From Arthrinium phaeospermum (taxonomy: Eukaryota; Ascomycota; Sordariomycetes; Amphisphaeriales; Apiosporaceae), in the NCBI GenBank assembly GCA_006503535.1, contig QYRS01000003.1, positions 2,790,001 to 2,854,000 on the forward strand: a stretch of DNA of 64,000 nucleotides. The letters run 5' to 3'. The notes beneath the pieces are model-generated. The model was not told the origin of the DNA. It did not search any database and saw nothing but the letters and a program-made list of their open reading frames with translations. Below, piece after piece: positions 22,733 to 37,152 of this stretch (positions are counted from its first letter, which is position 1; every line of letters begins with the position of its first letter). The translations under genes and the position numbers were made by a program.

Positions 22733-25350
22733 TTTGGTTGGGAGGGTGCAGGCAATCCAGCAAACAGTCTCGGCAATTTAGGCGGAATCCGCAGTTGGAA
22801 ATACTGAAGTGATATGGAGACGCGATATGTGCTGTGCTACGGACAAGGACGCGCGAGAATGCAGGTTGACGTCTAGAGGCCTGAACTGGGTTAATCGATA
22901 AGGAGTTGGAGGCGCGATGATGAAACAGCTCCGGCAGGCCAGCACCGATGTCGCGACTGCAATAGAAATGGCAACTGAACGTGTATCGTCACTAGAAGAA
23001 TCAAAAGGATGGATTGCGATGGACGGGTATGCGATGAAGGGAAATTGCTTAGTGTTCTTTTTTGCTATGCAGGCTGACTACATGAATGGGTGTTTGTAGA
23101 GCGAAAAGGAAGTTCTTGGGGATAGGAGCGAGCTACCTCATCGTACCAGGCATAGCCGACTAGCTCCACAGTTGCCGAGGCGTTCGGCGCTCGTGATAGA
23201 CCACCAAGCCATTTCCTGCTAGCGGGTCACGCCCCCTATCAAAAGCCGCATGTTCGCTCGACTCATTAATTCTCCGGAATGCCATTGGATGGTTCGACGT
23301 CAGCGGAGTTTATGACAAGCCCGGGGAAAGCTATGTAGTAGTATGCCCAAGAGATGCCGTCCGGGGAAGCTGCGCAATTGGCCCTAAGCGTCAGCAATGG
23401 CGTCCTCACGTGCCAACCGCCCGGAAATCCATCCATTGGGATTACTCGGAAGTAATATATGCATACTGCATCTTCCCGCCGTCTGACGGGCTTCAGCATG
23501 CAAGATGGCTGAGACTTCCCAGCCGGAGGCGAGAGCGTACATATGTACGCACGTAATCTATCGAAACATTTAGCCACCCCAAGCAACCGTCAATAGTGTC
23601 TTGAATTTCTCGTGCCGCTGGCGTTGTTCGCCAAGTCAGGATATCACCTCAATCTGACATGACGCTGCCGCAATACTGGCGCGGTTAACTTGGACAAAGT
23701 CGGCTCGACTGGCTTACGCAACTGACTCGACCGAGTTGTGCACAGGGTAGAGCCGTAGAGCGGAAGAAGATCTTGCTCCACGCTCCGGCACCCGGAGTAT
23801 ACTCGACGAAGCTTATTTCATGCCCAAGACTCTGGCGTTCAACCGACACGGGGTCCTTCCACTACTAATAAAGTCGAACGCCTGTGCCCTCGTGCTCGTT
23901 GCCAAGGTAGCTTGTTCTCGTGTCTTCAACGGTCTCCCCTGTTCTAGAACTCCGCGCCTGCCAGCAGCAGTCCATTTTTCGCCATTGCGATGCCACCGAT
24001 GCTACCGAATACTACACGCTAGCATTTTCAGGGTTCGCTATCTGCTATCCAGATCTAGGGGCCGGTAGGGGGGCGCCCCCCAAAACCCACCCACTTCTGT
24101 TTCGGCTGATGGAACTCGGGCCCCCGGCAGCCAAGCCATCTCGAAAAGGCGTTCTGATACCGTCCCAAGACTTTACCAAGACTTTCTCCAAACCCATCAG
24201 GCCCCGGGGCCCCTCCCCAGAGTGCCCTTGAGAGGGGAGAGAGTCAGGCCTGATCGGGTCCTTATTTTTCATCGCCGCGATGGTCGCACGGAACGCTGTT
24301 TCAATCAATGGTTTCTTGTTGCATCCAGTCTCTCTTTTCGTCTCTAATTCCGCATGCCAAGACAAAAAGGTCTTATGGGCTCCGGCTCTCTAGGCCTCTT
24401 CTAGGACTAGAAGAAACAAATTGACATTGATGTTTGAAACAGACGGCTAGTGGCCACCACTCGGAGCGGAGAGACAGAAAAGAAAGAATAGAACACCCCG
24501 TCTGGAATTTGTGTCAGTCGGTACAGATCAGAATGTGACGATACTTGGGGTCCCCGTCTAATAAGTCCTGCGAACACTTGTCACTAGCTCTCGTCGTCGG
24601 GATTCTTCAGCGCAGGCTGGGAGCCCTTCAATAGACTTGGGGTCATCCGACTGGACTCGTCTCGTCTCTGGGTATATCTTAACCTTACACGCTATTTCTC
24701 TGATACCGTTCGTCTAACCGCCCACCACTGTGATCGGTTGAATCAAGAAATATGTTTGGGCGGAATCGTTCGGTATGCTGCCAATTCAAGAAAACCAACA
24801 ACTCTTTTACCAGTACGATTTACCGAGGGCCAAGCTCCTTTCTAGACCAGCATGGCCAGCAATCTGGCCTTGCATTGACGTGATTGGATCTAGCCCGTAG
24901 CATCGACATCCGTGCATGGTGGCATCCCATGTACGGCGCGTTTCAGATGGATTTCAGAGGTGCGCATCACCGCATAGGTTAGCAAGTTGATCGCCTTGGC
25001 ATTGGGCAGGATACCCCGGCCTCATGTTTCTATACGGTGATGCTTTAACAGTCGCGACGTCCGCAGCGCATAAAGTGGGATCATTTTCTTCTACTCCTAT
25101 CCGCTCCTCTCTTTTTCCCTCTCCTATCATGCCTGGTGCCGTTATTCTCTTCTAAACCTGTGTGTGTGTGCCTCTTCTTCATAATTTTCTATTTGCTCAG
25201 CTCGACGCTTCGCCTATCCTACATTCTCTACACTCACTCAAACCATATACAGGCGATCGAACTGCTACCACCACTACACGAACGAAGTTGCTTTGCATGA
25301 CTTCCCATCTCGACTCCCGCTTCCCCAATCGACAATCCGCGTCATCCAAG
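22733..25350. other. Intergenic: divergent promoter region
   Basis: 2.6 kb between the acyl-CoA synthetase gene (minus) and the MARVEL gene (plus). I see no gene; the longest frames are about 100 codons without bias. The last 250 bases are pyrimidine-rich with a short GT run at 25160-25170, which fits the 5' leader of the MARVEL gene. Confidence 0.5.
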
Positions 25351-26259
25351 ATGCCTTCCATGGTAATGTTGGGCCTGCGAGCTGCCCAGCTCGTCTTTGC
25401 CATCATCATCATGGGTCTCTCGGCTTATGGTTAGTAGCAGTGCCTGCACTGAGCCTAGTCTGGAGGACGAAGACGACTAACAAGCAATCGTATAGTTGCC
25501 AACTGGTACAACGTCGACACGTTGACCACCTCCCCGTCCCAGATCAACTGGCTTCTGTTTGTTTCCATCTACACCATACTCTCAGTCGCCTACCTTGAGC
25601 TGGCCCCGAGATTTATGCCCAGAAGTACGTTGCACAAACCCCTTAAACTCTCACGAGTCGGGAGGGGACCGGAAATAAGGAACCTGGAAACCGATAAGAT
25701 CATTCTTTGCTGACATACTGGAAATAGTCGCTCACCCTTACGCCACGATCGCCCTCGAGAGCACCAACGTGCTCTTCTACTTTGCCGGCTTCATCGCCCT
25801 GGCCGTCTTCATCTCCAAGCTGCTCTTCTGCCGCGGCACCGTGTGCGGAGCCGCCCGTGCCGACGTGGCGTTCGGCGCCTTCGAGTTCGCGCTGTGGATC
25901 GGCACCTCGGCCTTCCTGGCCAAGGACGTGGTCAAGTCGGGGTTCCGCGGAGGCCTCAAGTTGGGGGGCTCGGGCGCGGGGGCGGGAGCGTCCAGCTCAG
26001 CCCCCGGCTCCGGCCCGCAAATGAAGGAAAGCCAGGTCGCGTGAGCGTCCCCGTCGTCCAGCTGCCCCGCCTGACCACCAACGGCATTGCCGTCCGCCGC
26101 AACAGCACCAACTCGCCCATGACCTACTCGGCCTACACCGAGATCCCCCTCAGCCCCTACATCTACCGGCCGTCCCTCGACGGCGACAAGAAGAGCCCGG
26201 GGCTGCTCGAGAGCAACTGGGAGCCCCGACGCCAGTCAAATCAGTTCCTTAATGTCTGA
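25351..26259 (+). CDS. MARVEL-domain membrane protein, tail frameshifted
   Basis: Small four-helix membrane protein of the fungal MARVEL group; function of this subgroup is unknown. Exons 25351-25429, 25496-25624 and from 25728 on. Transmembrane segments are visible in LRAAQLVFAIIIMGLSAYG, INWLLFVSIYTILSVAYL, VLFYFAGFIALAVFI and FGAFEFALWIGTSAFLA. As written, the frame stops at 26044 (174 residues). However, 26041-26259 reads in the neighbouring frame as a codon-biased tail (VRRNSTNSPMTYSAY, then YIYRPSLDGDKK) up to TGA at 26259. One extra base in the run of six G at 25963-25968 would join both parts into 246 residues. I take that as the real protein and the break as a likely sequence error. 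The start at 25351 is chosen because it opens MPSMVMLGLR just before helix 1; an in-frame ATG at 25297 is possible. Confidence 0.75.
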
Positions 26260-27685
26260 TGAGGGGGCGCAAGGGGGAGGTTTACGGTGCGTTGGCGGCG
26301 TTGAGTGGAAGGGAGAGGGGCAGAGATGGCCAGTCGCCCATGAAAAAGGGATTCCTCGACTTTTGCTTAGTTGAGGAATACCAAGGACGACAAACTTGCG
26401 GGCCGTGAAAAAACAAAAACAAAAGCATCAATTACTACTAAAACCATATTTAGAGGCGGTGATCACGGGGCGACATGAATACCAACGTGATAATGCACGT
26501 ACAGCCTCGACTTGGGTCTAGATGACTAGTCGGCTGGCATGTTCCTCTTTTCGGGGTAATGAACAATGAGAAGACGGAAAGGGAGTTTTAAAGGGTCGGA
26601 ATGTGTGATACTCTACGCTTGCTTACTTAGTCACTTCAGACTCGAGATCAATTGTTTATGTTTATTACCTACCAAATTAACCCTTATGAACTGCTTCAAA
26701 CGTGATGTGCATTGACATCAATGCGGCATGGCCTGCATGATGAAATAGCACTAACCATCCCCAGTGAGATATATATTTGGGCTGCCCACGGCTCCGCTGA
26801 GGATATGCTCAGACGTGAAATGGTACGAGACTGGAATGGTTCAGTATGGCGTGCTCAACTCGCTTACTCAAATCTATTTTCTAAGCAATACTGGATTTCA
26901 CAGAGACTCCACCCGTAGAATGTTGACCGGCTTCGATGCCAAATCCAGAAATGCACTTGTACTACAAGTACGTTTGCCATGCGAGCCTAGGTAGGATTTG
27001 GGTTCGGCAAGGGGAATACACTTGCGCATTTCCACGCGAACCCCCCACTACCCCGCGAAATACAGACCTCTTACCTTCCATGTATGTACATACTTCAATT
27101 CGTACATGATTCAGACAACATTGATGATACGACGAGGTCAACCGGTCCGGCAAAAGAAATTCGCCAGCAAGCAGCCGCAGCTCCTCTAAGGCATCAATTC
27201 ACGAGAACGGGGCTCGCCTGTGACCATGCCTTACAACGTAGATGTTAATGATACGAGGTGCCCTCAATTCCCAGGCCGACTCGGAGCTATTTGTAGCCGT
27301 GATGGAGGATTCCGTGCTGCGTCGACATGAGGACATCAAGCCATGTTGAGCACGCAATCCCGACTATCGCCAGCACAACCCCACTTCCCATCCTGCATCC
27401 TAGACGCCACGGGAGGCCACTTTGGACGTAGGACTGCAGATTGTCTCATCGAGAGAGCAAGAGTAGGGTCCCGACCCGGAGGAGTGGGAGGCCATTACTC
27501 ACCTAACTGCATATGTGTCGAGGGACTTACCTCAAGTAGCACGAGTATAAATACATTGTCATCCTCGTGTCACAGACGTCCTACATGTACAACATTGACA
27601 CGCCTCTATACACACGCAATCAAGAGACCATCACTATTGCTGTCCCTTCAACTACCATTTACTTCTTTGAACTGCGACCAAAGCC
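26260..27685. other. Intergenic: MARVEL 3' flank and sulfhydrylase promoter
   Basis: No gene seen. The right end holds the promoter of the O-acetylhomoserine sulfhydrylase gene, including a TATA-like string listed separately. The rest shows nothing recognisable. Confidence 0.5.
27546..27553 (+). promoter_or_regulatory. Candidate TATA box of the sulfhydrylase gene
   Basis: TATAAATA lies 133 bases before the start codon at 27686, a normal distance for a fungal TATA box with a short leader. Its only support is the match to the consensus and its position. Confidence 0.4.
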
Positions 27686-29338
<1,653 letters not shown>

Positions 29339-29924
29339 AGATGAGAGCGACTAAAGACAGCCTGAAGCTGTATGTTTTTTTACGTAGTTATGTTTGCAAT
29401 GAAATACCCATCACATGCCCATATCGACCCCAACATGATAAAAAGCCCATGTAACAGATATACGACTACTGCAGGCGTGTGACATATGATACCCTTGTTT
29501 TGTATCTCCACCATTCATATGTGCCGATACCGTCACTTTCGAGCAAAGGTATAGAAATTGTGTAAGTCGATGATTGAATATGTCCAGAGTAGCCATTAAT
29601 AATGCAAATTGAAGTACCCTTAAGCCCATTATCGGAACCAATGCTATCAACGGTAGAAACGAAGAGTTTATGAGTTTGTAGATTAGTTTGGAATCTGAAG
29701 ATGTTGTTGTATAAGTTGAGGGCTATGGGAGTCCGTACATAGTACCCTGGTTTTAAACTGACCAATCAGCGGGCCCGGCTCCGCAACGACGTCAAACACC
29801 ACGAAAGCTGCTTTGAGCCCATCTCACACACCTTCTTCTCAAGGGCCCTCCGAAAAACCGCCAGCACCCACCACATCCAACAACACCGACTCTCCCGCCC
29901 GCAACTCTCAACAACATAGCAAGC
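29339..29924. other. Intergenic: sulfhydrylase 3' flank and EMC7 promoter
   Basis: No gene seen. The left part is A/T-rich 3' flank; from about 29800 the DNA is C-rich, which fits a leader for the EMC7-like gene. Confidence 0.5.
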
Positions 29925-30994
29925 ATGAGAGCGTCCTTTTCCGCCGCCGCGGCCCTCCTGAGCCTGCTGCAGCCCCTCGTCGCCAGCGCCGCCGACGTCC
30001 TGGCCACGACAGCCGTGACCCTAGCCGTCCCAGCGCAGCCTCAACTGCCCAACCCGGCCGCCCTGCCGCCCTCGACGCACGCCACGCTCTCGACCCTCTA
30101 CACGACCTACTCGGCGCCCCTGAGCGCGGCCAACACCTTCGTCTTTCGCAATGTCACGCCCGGTTCCTACCTCGCCGACGTGCACTGCGCGACCCACGCC
30201 TTCGCCCCGCTGCGCGTCGACGTCGTCGCCAGCTCCGTCCCAGACAAGCTGGGCATGCTGAGCGTCCAGGCCTGGGAGACCTACCGCGGCAACGACTGGG
30301 ACAACAAGGGCGAGGAGGCCAAGGAGATCGCGCTCGGCGGGACCGCCGGGTCGTCGGTGGCCACGGCGACGGCGGCGCTGCCGGTGCGGTGCATGGCCCC
30401 TAAGCAATACTTCATGGAGCGGAGTTCTTGTGAGTTGAATACCCCCCATAACCCCTCATTCAGTGATTTGTCTTGGTTCCCCCGGGTAAGGAGCATGCCT
30501 GTCTACACGGGATGCGGCATATCCTGGACGAGGAGGAATACGACGGCGACGACGACGAAGAGGACGGACACGAGATTTAATTAATTGTATTGCTAATCAT
30601 AACTTGTCCAACTAGTCTCGGTCATGAGCATCCTCAAGAACCCCATGATCCTGCTCGCCATGGTGAGCATGGGAATCTTCTTCCTCATGCCCAAGATGGT
30701 CGAGAACAGTAAGTTTTGCCCACCCACCATACCAATCTCCCCTTTCACACCCCGATGATGGACCGTTGGCTAACAAACTCGCCTCTCCTTGCTACAGTGG
30801 ACCCAGAAATGCGCGCCGAGTTCGAAGAGCAACAGAAGAACAACCCCATGGCCAGCCTCATGGGCGGCGGCGGACAGCAGGCCGCCAACCCCATGGGCAA
30901 CTTCGACATGGCCGCGTTCCTTGCCGGCTCGTCCAATAAGAAAGACGAGGGTGGTTCCGCGGCCGCCGCTCCTGCCGATAGGCGGAGGAAGTAA
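29925..30994 (+). CDS. EMC7: ER membrane protein complex subunit 7
   Basis: Lumenal subunit of the EMC, which inserts tail-anchored and multi-pass proteins into the ER membrane. Three exons (29925-30429, 30616-30708, 30798-30994) give 264 residues. Residues 1-22 form a signal peptide (SAAAALLSLLQPLVASA). A beta-sandwich with the family pattern follows (NTFVFRNVTPGSYLADVHC, FAPLRVDV). Then comes FSVMSILKNPM and one transmembrane helix (MILLAMVSMGIFFLMPKM, about residues 179-196), followed by MDPEMRAEFEEQQ and a Gly/Ala-rich cytosolic tail ending in basic residues. The tiny middle exon carries the helix, and both joins agree with the family. The first intron (186 bases) is long for this genome. 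Confidence 0.92.
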
Positions 30995-31656
30995 AAGCTA
31001 AAAAAAAAATAGAAAGGGGTGGTGGCCGGGTGGGAAAAAATGCCCATCTATACACATGAGCCAGCAGGTGGCCCCCGATGTGATGGATTACGGAGGGGAT
31101 TTTGATGGTTCAAATGTCGAGATACCCCCTGTAGAACACCCACTTAGACTTAGCCAGTACCTGGGCATTGCGTCGGCTCTCCATAATCATCCGCAACCTG
31201 GAAGGACGGCAATGGTTTTGCCGACCAAATCTACGCTCCAAAGTCTATAAGAAAGTCCGGCCAGTATGCACATGAGCTCCTCGTGGATTGACTCCCCATC
31301 GTTGATACCCAGGTATGATGTGATATGCACGACACGTGTTACTAGACTGACAGGCTTCACGTTGGAAATGGCAGAGAAGTTCTGTGTGATTTGTGTTGTG
31401 GATTGAGGTATGTACGAAAACCATGCTTTGCTCATCTGCTCATCGTGGGCGTTGTCCAGTTACCAACCGCCCTCAACCTCTTCTCTGTACACTCCTGCGG
31501 CTCGTCTCCCGAGGTTTCTGCCTGGGGGGCCTACTGACTATCGCCGTAACGCCTATCATAATCTGATTCGTCTAGGAGAAACCATTCTTAGCATTACCAA
31601 GGAAAAGCCCAAATATCATGCGGCCTGGTCGCTATCAAGCCTTCTCATCTTCGGGC
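30995..31656. other. Intergenic between convergent genes
   Basis: 3' flanks of the EMC7 gene (plus) and the WW-domain gene (minus). No gene seen; short frames only. Confidence 0.5.
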
Positions 31657-32907
31657 TTAGAAATCGTCACCACCGCCGAAGTCGTCGCCATCATTGCCAT
31701 CATTATAGCCCTCGGCGTAGGCCTCTTGCTCATGGTCGTTCCAGGCATCGGCCACCAGAGCACCACCAATCACACCGGCACCGAGACCGAGCGCGGCACC
31801 ACCGGCCATTCCCATACCGCCACCGCCGGATTTCTGGGGCCTACTGTCGATATCATGGTCAGCATTGTCCGCTACAGCATTCTGGATGGCCGAAGGCTTC
31901 ATGGCCTATGGCATTTTTAACTTACCCCTGCTGATATCCGCCGCCGTACTGTGGCTGGCCGCCATAATAGCCTCCCTGAGGTGGTCCGTAGCCAGGCTGA
32001 GGTCCATAACCGGGTTGCCCGTAGCCACCATACTGGCCTGGGGGAGGACCTCCGTAATAGGGCTACATGGTAAGCTCAAGTTAGTGACTGATTCGGACGT
32101 TGTGACATCGCCGCCGGGTAGGTAAAGTCATGAAGACGAGATGCCAGCGGAGGAATCTGTTGAAGAAGGTGTATACGAACCTGCTGAGGGGGAGGGCTTT
32201 GGTAGTAGCCCTGTTGGGGGCCGGGGCTGCCGCCGTAGCCACCCTGCTGGGGGTAGCCACCCTGGCCCGGATACTGCGGCTGCTTGTTCTTGTTTCCGCC
32301 GAAGATCTTGCCGAGCAAACCGCGAGACTTATCGCCGTTGCCACGGTCATTCGCATCGCCGGGTCGAGGCGGCAGCTGGTCCGGATACTGCGAAGGGCCG
32401 GGCGAGCCGCTCATGTACGAGTTGGCGGCGCCGCGGGAGCCAGCGTTGACGCGCGCATCCTCCTCTTCCTGCAGCTGGCGGGCCAGTCGCTCGTCCTCGC
32501 TCTGGCCGTGCGACGGGCCGCCGGGCTTCGTGGCCTGGTTCACGAAGGGGTTCGTCTTGCTGTCGCTAGGCGCGGGCGTCGAGCCGGGGGTGTAGCCGGG
32601 AGGGGGCCCCATGGGGGCCTCCGAGTTGGGATCGACGGCGGGCGCCGTCGGCTTGTCCCATTGCGACTTCTTGGTGTACGTGTTGACGTAGAACCTGGAG
32701 GAAATGCCGTGAGCCAATTGCGACCTGACAGCAGCAACACCAAGAACAGAATGCGGCGACTGCAAGGAACCAAAGGACGTGGCCTCTGGGAGAAGCAACA
32801 GCGGGAGCTTCAACTTACCATTCCTTGTACTGTTCGTTCCAGCGCACAACCCAGCCCTCGGGGACTCTGGGAGGCGGGGGACCCGAAGGTGCGTCGAAGT
32901 CGGCCAT
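31657..32907 (-). CDS. WW-domain protein, Wwm1-like
   Basis: Four exons (32907-32819, 32694-32181, 32062-31926, 31843-31657) give 308 residues. One WW domain at about residues 13-43 (PPPRVPEGWVVRWNEQYKEW joined to FYVNTYTKKSQWDKP) has both signature Trp residues; the first intron splits the codon of the Trp in KEW. The rest is low in complexity: Pro/Gly/Ser-rich with a short charged helix (SEDERLARQLQEEEDARV), a Gly/Tyr/Gln repeat region (GQYGGYGQPGYG), a Gly/Ala stretch (GGAALGLGAGVIGGAL) and an acidic C-terminus (DGNDGDDFGGGDDF). The closest known protein by layout is yeast Wwm1, which binds the metacaspase; that role is inference here. The last intron ends in a tandem acceptor (CAGTAG at 31846-31841), so isoforms with or without one Arg are possible. 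Confidence 0.85.
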
Positions 32908-34765
32908 GCGTATGTTGTTTCTGGGTTTGTCTAGCAAGAAGAAAAATAAAGGTTCAAGTAGGGTTGTATGAAGGTGAAGAGAATATGAGTGTCGGACTCA
33001 AGAGAAGCTGTCAAGTCGGAGGGTCTTGCTGTATACGAGTGTCTAAGTGGGGATGTTGTCGTGACTTGGCTTGGCCCCTTGTGAGAGATGTGGAGGGGGG
33101 ATGTATGCTTTGGGGGTGTTTCGGGAAGGAGGTTGTTTGTCAAGTGGAGGAGGCGGTTTGAAGTGGTTGTTTTCCGGCCTGGCAAGCTAGAAAAGGTTGA
33201 CTCGAAGTTGCCGGATGCTAGGGGGAGCTCGTGAGGAGGAAAGAAGTGGTTTTATGTATTCAATGGTTTGGTTGGGTTTGAATTCACAGGTGCATTCGTA
33301 GAAACATAGCCCGAATAGCTGCTGCATACCTAACATTGAATTGTAACGGGGGCGATGTTCGATGATGCAGATGGGGTGGGACACACTCACGTGGGTGTCT
33401 CCCACGTACTACTACGCGGACGCATGCTGAAATGAATGATCTAGATGCTCTGCACTGCCCCACGGCCTATGCGGCGTGGTAAGTAACCTACAGCAGAGGT
33501 TCGCCATCATCGTTCACTCCAGTCACCAGTTATTGGATGTTCGCCATCTTGGCTTGGCTCTTGGCAAGAGGTAGCCCGCTCAAAAGCCCGCCTGCTCGTG
33601 CAATTGCTCGACACTAAAACACTGCGCTAAGCATAGCACGCGCGCGGGGTCGGTCCCGGGATCGACTGGCAACCGTCGGGTTCGATTATATTCGGTTCTC
33701 ATTGACGAATTGATGGATTGTTGCTGTAAGCCAGCCTAAAGCCAGGCTGTAGCAGGTAGCAGCGTTTCTGGAATGGAGGCCAACAACCACATCAGGCAGG
33801 CAGTAGGTAGGCAGGCAGTACAGTTATGTCACAATCGTGGCTGTGTTCCGCCGTCTCGCTATTTGCCATATGTAGGTACCGAACTTACGCACCTCGCGGC
33901 AATTTGGAATGTTCTACGGAGTACTAAGGTATACATACCTACCAACTACTGACTACTACCCAATATTCCCAATGCTCCCAAGGTCCAACCAGTAGGACAA
34001 CGAATGAGGGTGACGAATACAAAAGGTATAAGCCACCGTTGACTGCCAATCACAGAAGAAGATCGCCTGCTGACTCCAATTACTCACGGCTGCTCAGGTA
34101 TGCCGGCTCGCATTTGACGGCTCCTCTACTTGAAACATATGGCAGCAAAAAATCAGTCGGTTGAGGACAATATCTTCTACACGTCGTACTGGAGTTGCCA
34201 AAAATAACCCGCACTAGAAGATGCACGTTCTTGCATTGCATCGATGGACAGCTAGGGTGGTAGATGGATAAGGAACTTGCAGCTGAGGTTGCTGAAACAC
34301 CAATGAAGGCGTCCTATCAAGCCGGGTCTACCTACTCCCACTGCATGCAACTCACACATGTAGTAGTAGCTGCCACTTCCACCCAGTCAATTCCCGACGA
34401 CCAGGTACACAGCCACCCTCCGCTTGACCGACTTCTCCGGAGGCAGGAAAAAAAAGGGCTGATCACACTGATCACCATGATCACAACGCCGAGTACGCAA
34501 ACTGTGAGCCGGTGCAGTGCATGACAGCAACCAAAGCATATGAGAATTGAACCGCACATCTCTCACTGAGACGATATCCGAAATGGGTACTACCATACAG
34601 ACCCTTGGGTACCAGTAAACAAACAATGAACAACCTTCAGTGGCCAAACTCCCAACGTGAATCGATTCGCACCCTGCGAATGGCCCAATACCACCAGCAA
34701 AACCAGAGGCCCGTTGCGCCCGGGTTTCCAGAAAACACCATAAATGCTGCAATTTAACATCTTGT
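32908..34765. other. Intergenic: WW gene promoter and CTL 3' flank
   Basis: No gene seen. Contains GGTAGG-type simple sequence near 33800 and a TACGGAGTA nonamer at 33915-33923. A GGGTTCGATT string near 33680 resembles a tRNA B box but has no matching A box or cloverleaf. Confidence 0.5.
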
Positions 34766-37152
34766 CTATACCACGTCCCGGCCCTCGTTCCTACCGCCAA
34801 AGAGGTTCGCCGCTTCCATGCAATAGCCCATCCGTCCGCTTCCCATCCTACGCTCACTTCCATAGCAGATGAGAGATGCGTCCAGGATGCCAACCATAAT
34901 TCCTTCCAGCGCACCCAAGATGCTGTAGCCAACCGCTCCAGCCACAAGACCTACGACATAGGCGTAGGCGCTTCCCTTGATACCAGCTCCTTGGGGCAGC
35001 TGGATCTCCAGCTGCCGAGCAGTCATCACCCAACCTGCAAAGCCGAGTCCCGCTGCCACAACAGTGCGCGTAGCATGGAGAAGGAACTTGGCAAGTCGGT
35101 ATGGCATGAGACCGGTGCTGTATCTATTCAGATGCCGCAGATGGCCCAGCCCCAGTGTATTTGTTGGGTTGTCTGAATCCAGAAACTGCATCCGGCTGAG
35201 CTGAGCTGCTGACTGCATCAGAGGTAGTGAATGAATTGCGGCATGTGTGATAACCAAGGGGTTGGTCAAGAGAAACACGGATGCCGGAGTGTACCGGTTG
35301 AGGAAAAATCCCACGGTCTTGGACACTCTGTGGGGCAAGACCATTAGGGGCAACCGAATAGCCAGAGCGAGAAGTGTAGCAGCACAGATCGTCCCAAATG
35401 TCGAATTGGTCGCGTGTTGCAGCGCTTCTCCCACCACCGCATTTGACGGCGAAGGGGGCTGCTTGTTGCGGTGGAAGTACCAGTTCGAGACCGTGCCGGC
35501 CACAGTCGCCCTGACCACATTGCTGGATATGGAGATTGTCCACAGGTACATCAGAGCAAAGAACACACCCAACCACCAGCTGGCGGCACCGATGATATAT
35601 GATGATAGTGACCTAGAGAAGTAGCCACCGAGAAAGACGCGTGTAAACATCGACAACCAGATCCATGTCCAGCCAACAGTAAAAGCCAGCGCACAGAATC
35701 CGAGTATAACAAGTGCTGGGTTTTGCGCTAGGACGCGACTTGTAAACGCAAGCATCTCGGTGGCTCTGGATACCGTATCTCGTGTTTTCAGGATGAGGAA
35801 AACATAGACAAAGGCTGCGATACCGGGTACAAAAGAGCTGTATCTCATGGCTCGGTCTTGAAGTCGCGTTCCGTTATCCGGTCCCTGGAAGCTCAGGACC
35901 ATCGTGTATATCGAGAATGAGATAAGAACGATGGGGCTGCCAATGATGATGATGCCCACGAGCTGTCGCACATAGGATCGCAGTGCCGCCATCCAAACCA
36001 AAGATACTATGACTGCCACCAGAGTGTCGACTGCCAGGAGATAGTATGACTTGTATAAAACGGTGTAGACAGTGTCGCCTATGGGATTCTTCCGGCCCGG
36101 TGTTGACGTATGGAGCCAGACCAGCACAAATGTTGCGAATAGGGAGGCAATGGCTATTAGGTATATCCAAGCCCAGAACTGGTCATTCTTGAAGAGTTCG
36201 CTATGGTATTCGATGGGCGTCGCACCTGGGATGGTTTCCTCGGGGGGTTCCTCCTCCTCTGGAATGGTTTGCCGCATAAGCCTGGGGTCATGCTCGAGGT
36301 TGGATTCCCTTTTGCTCTGGGCAGGTCCTTTCCAGCCTCCGGATTTGGATTTGAACTGCTGAAAAGCCGGCGGTTCTGTGTCGACTGGAGTTTCCTGCAG
36401 TAAATCTTCCGGGACCTCGTTGTCCAACATCTCGGATTCAAGACCTATGTCCACCATCTTGCCGCCATCGCTGCTATCCGAGTTGGCGCGCTCGCTCTTG
36501 CGCTTCCCCGACGACTCGGTCTCGTCCTGACGCTTCTGTTTGCCTGTGCGGTCTTTGAAGTCCTTGAAGCTGGACTCGCCGTTCCAGCTGCTCTTGATCC
36601 CCATCGGGCGGCCCCGGTCCTCATACCCTCTCGTATCCCGTTCACCGCTCCTATGCAGGGACCCTCTGCTCTGCTCATTTTCAGAGGCGGAACTCTCGCT
36701 GATTCTGCTGGACACAAAAACACGTCTCGACCGTTGCAACGCACGCAGATCCTCAGCTTCGCGTAGGTCATCTTCATCGTCATCTTGGAACTCGTTGAGG
36801 GCGCTGTGGAAGAGCGGCGCAGCGTCCTGGCCGCCTTGGTAGCGCGATCCGAACCCGAACCTCGAGCCAGAGGGTTGGTAAGGGTTGCCGAGGCGAGAAT
36901 GGTAGGCGGACCGCGAGGGGTGGCGGGAGAAGCGAGAAGATGGGTCGGAGGTGTGTCGGCCGGATGGTTCGCCAGGCGCATCTGTCTGGCCGAAGTTGGA
37001 CAGACGCGACTGCGACTGGGCTAGGAATTTAGAGGCATCTTCACTCAGCCAGTCAGTATCATCTGGATCTACCAAAGACCGCATCATCCTGGACGGTCGC
37101 AGATAATAGCATGGGCAAATGGGATAGCGGGACACTTACATTCCGAGAACAT
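34766..37152 (-). CDS. Choline-transporter-like protein, Pns1/CTL family
   Basis: Multi-pass membrane protein of the SLC44/CTL family; the yeast member is Pns1 and its substrate is not settled. Two exons: a 13-base first exon (37152-37140, MFSE plus one base) and 37038-34766, giving 761 residues. The join makes MFSEYASKFLAQSQSRLSNFGQ, which runs smoothly into the conserved start, uses GTAAGT, and has TACTGACTGG as branch site. Reading through the intron from an ATG further in gives a less plausible N-terminus. Residues 1-300 are hydrophilic and Ser/Arg-rich, probably cytosolic. About ten transmembrane segments follow, with the CTL-family core RATVAGTVSNWYF and NSTFGTICAATLLALAIR. The C-terminal region (YAYVVGLVAGAVGYSILGAL) precedes a short cytosolic tail. 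Confidence 0.88.

Noticed and set aside
32130..33161. 343-codon plus-strand frame over the WW-domain gene
   Set aside because: It lies opposite the well-supported WW gene; it is rich in Arg, Ala and Val as expected for an antisense reading of Pro/Gln/Gly codons.
33660..33700. Possible tRNA B box (GGGTTCGATT)
   Set aside because: No A box or cloverleaf upstream.
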